This document shows positions 36,769 through 37,074 of a stretch of 37,074 nt of DNA, piece after piece. Every line of letters starts with the position of its first letter. Position 1 is the first letter of the stretch. Origin of the DNA: a candidate division SR1 bacterium. GTDB taxonomy: Bacteria; Patescibacteriota; Gracilibacteria; Absconditabacterales; Absconditicoccaceae. Below the pieces are notes generated by a model that saw nothing but the letters and a program-made list of their open reading frames with translations, was not told the origin of the DNA and did not search any database. The stretch covers positions 1 to 37,074 of the forward strand of contig JAPLUU010000001.1 in NCBI GenBank assembly GCA_026397515.1, given 5' to 3'. The position numbers were made by a program, and so were the translations under genes.

Positions 36769-37074
36769 TTACTTGTACTCTTCCAACAGTTGATACAGAT
36801 AATGATCTTTCTGAAAGATTTCTTTAGGTAATGCTCCACAATCTCGTTGAATCTCCTCAATGATACTATTAATCGGTACATCAACTGCGGCCGATAAGGC
36901 AATAATTGCTGCTACCGTATCTTCAGCTCCACCTTTGAGACCAGAGACCGAAGCATGTACTTCTTCATCACCGATGAAAATGCTTACACAGCCAGCAAAC
37001 TTCAATTTGGGAATATCTTCGCTGTCCTGTGAAGTTTTGTGTGCGTGGGTTTCCGTTCTCACTGATTTTTCTGC
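36769..37074 (-). CDS. Protein truncated by the window end, possibly TSCPD-like
   Basis: The frame is open to the window edge, so the N-terminus is missing; a GTG at 37062 is available as a start but upstream codons are open too. The visible about 101 residues include SVSGLKGGAEDTVAAIIALS and VPINSIIEEIQRDCGALP, which loosely resemble the TSCPD domain found at the C-terminus of some ribonucleotide reductases. This is a weak impression. No UGA among about six glycines. It is 49 bases upstream of the paralogue pair in the same direction. Confidence 0.6.
   Translation of the reverse strand, partial: AEKSVRTETHAHKTSQDSEDIPKLKFAGCVSIFIGDEEVHASVSGLKGGAEDTVAAIIALSAAVDVPINSIIEEIQRDCGALPKEIFQKDHYLYQLLEEYK

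Overview
The window looks like a piece of an AT-rich genome from the Candidate Phyla Radiation, most likely Absconditabacteria (SR1) or Gracilibacteria (BD1-5/GN02), the groups known to read UGA as glycine (translation table 25). Under the standard code most genes here break into fragments. Read with UGA = Gly they become single full-length frames, and UGA falls on invariant glycines: the KSGTS box of the penicillin-binding protein, several Walker A loops, the GIY-YIG box, and conserved positions of bL19, bL28 and topoisomerase I. All coordinates below use UGA = Gly and end at TAA or TAG, except one gene (26187-27083) that appears to end at UGA.

Layout. 1-1900: ribosomal proteins bL19, bL25 and bL28 with two unidentified small basic proteins. 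1955-2600: tRNA-Lys(UUU), partial copies of its 5' end and of its terminator, and a small GIY-YIG gene. 2615-11914 (minus): a CCC1/VIT-like membrane protein, then a PBP1C-like peptidoglycan synthase (pbpC) directly downstream of a 2118-residue bacterial alpha-2-macroglobulin with an intact CLEQ thioester motif. This is the pbpC-yfhM pairing known from Proteobacteria. 12096-16516 (plus): topA, two small proteins and an unidentified 347-residue protein. 16534-21247 (minus): a compact seven-gene run of acetyltransferase, YbaK-like deacylase, acetyltransferase, a three-gene ABC-2 transporter and a P-loop kinase. Then an ABC half-exporter (21492-23309) and gpmI (23600-25126).

25300-32779 differs from its surroundings. 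Its six genes hold roughly 125-130 glycine codons by hand count and none is UGA. One gene ends at a UGA ten bases before a terminator hairpin. Most genes have a strong hairpin plus U-tract terminator, and three share a TTGACT-16 nt-TATAAR-like promoter. It encodes an NfeD-like protein, a flotillin, an 866-residue membrane protein with tandem 137-residue repeats, a multi-pass membrane protein and two unidentified proteins. It reads as DNA from a standard-code organism set inside a recoded genome, although an assembly join cannot be excluded.

32973-35778 returns to UGA-containing genes (rubredoxin, a ComM/YifB-like Mg-chelatase ATPase, a DUF559 endonuclease-like gene carrying a palindromic element inside its frame) plus a small HTH-like protein without UGA. 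35914-37074 holds two paralogous unknown proteins and one truncated gene, again without UGA. A palindromic repeat built on GCACCCGGGTGC occurs at four loci, three of them just behind gene ends.
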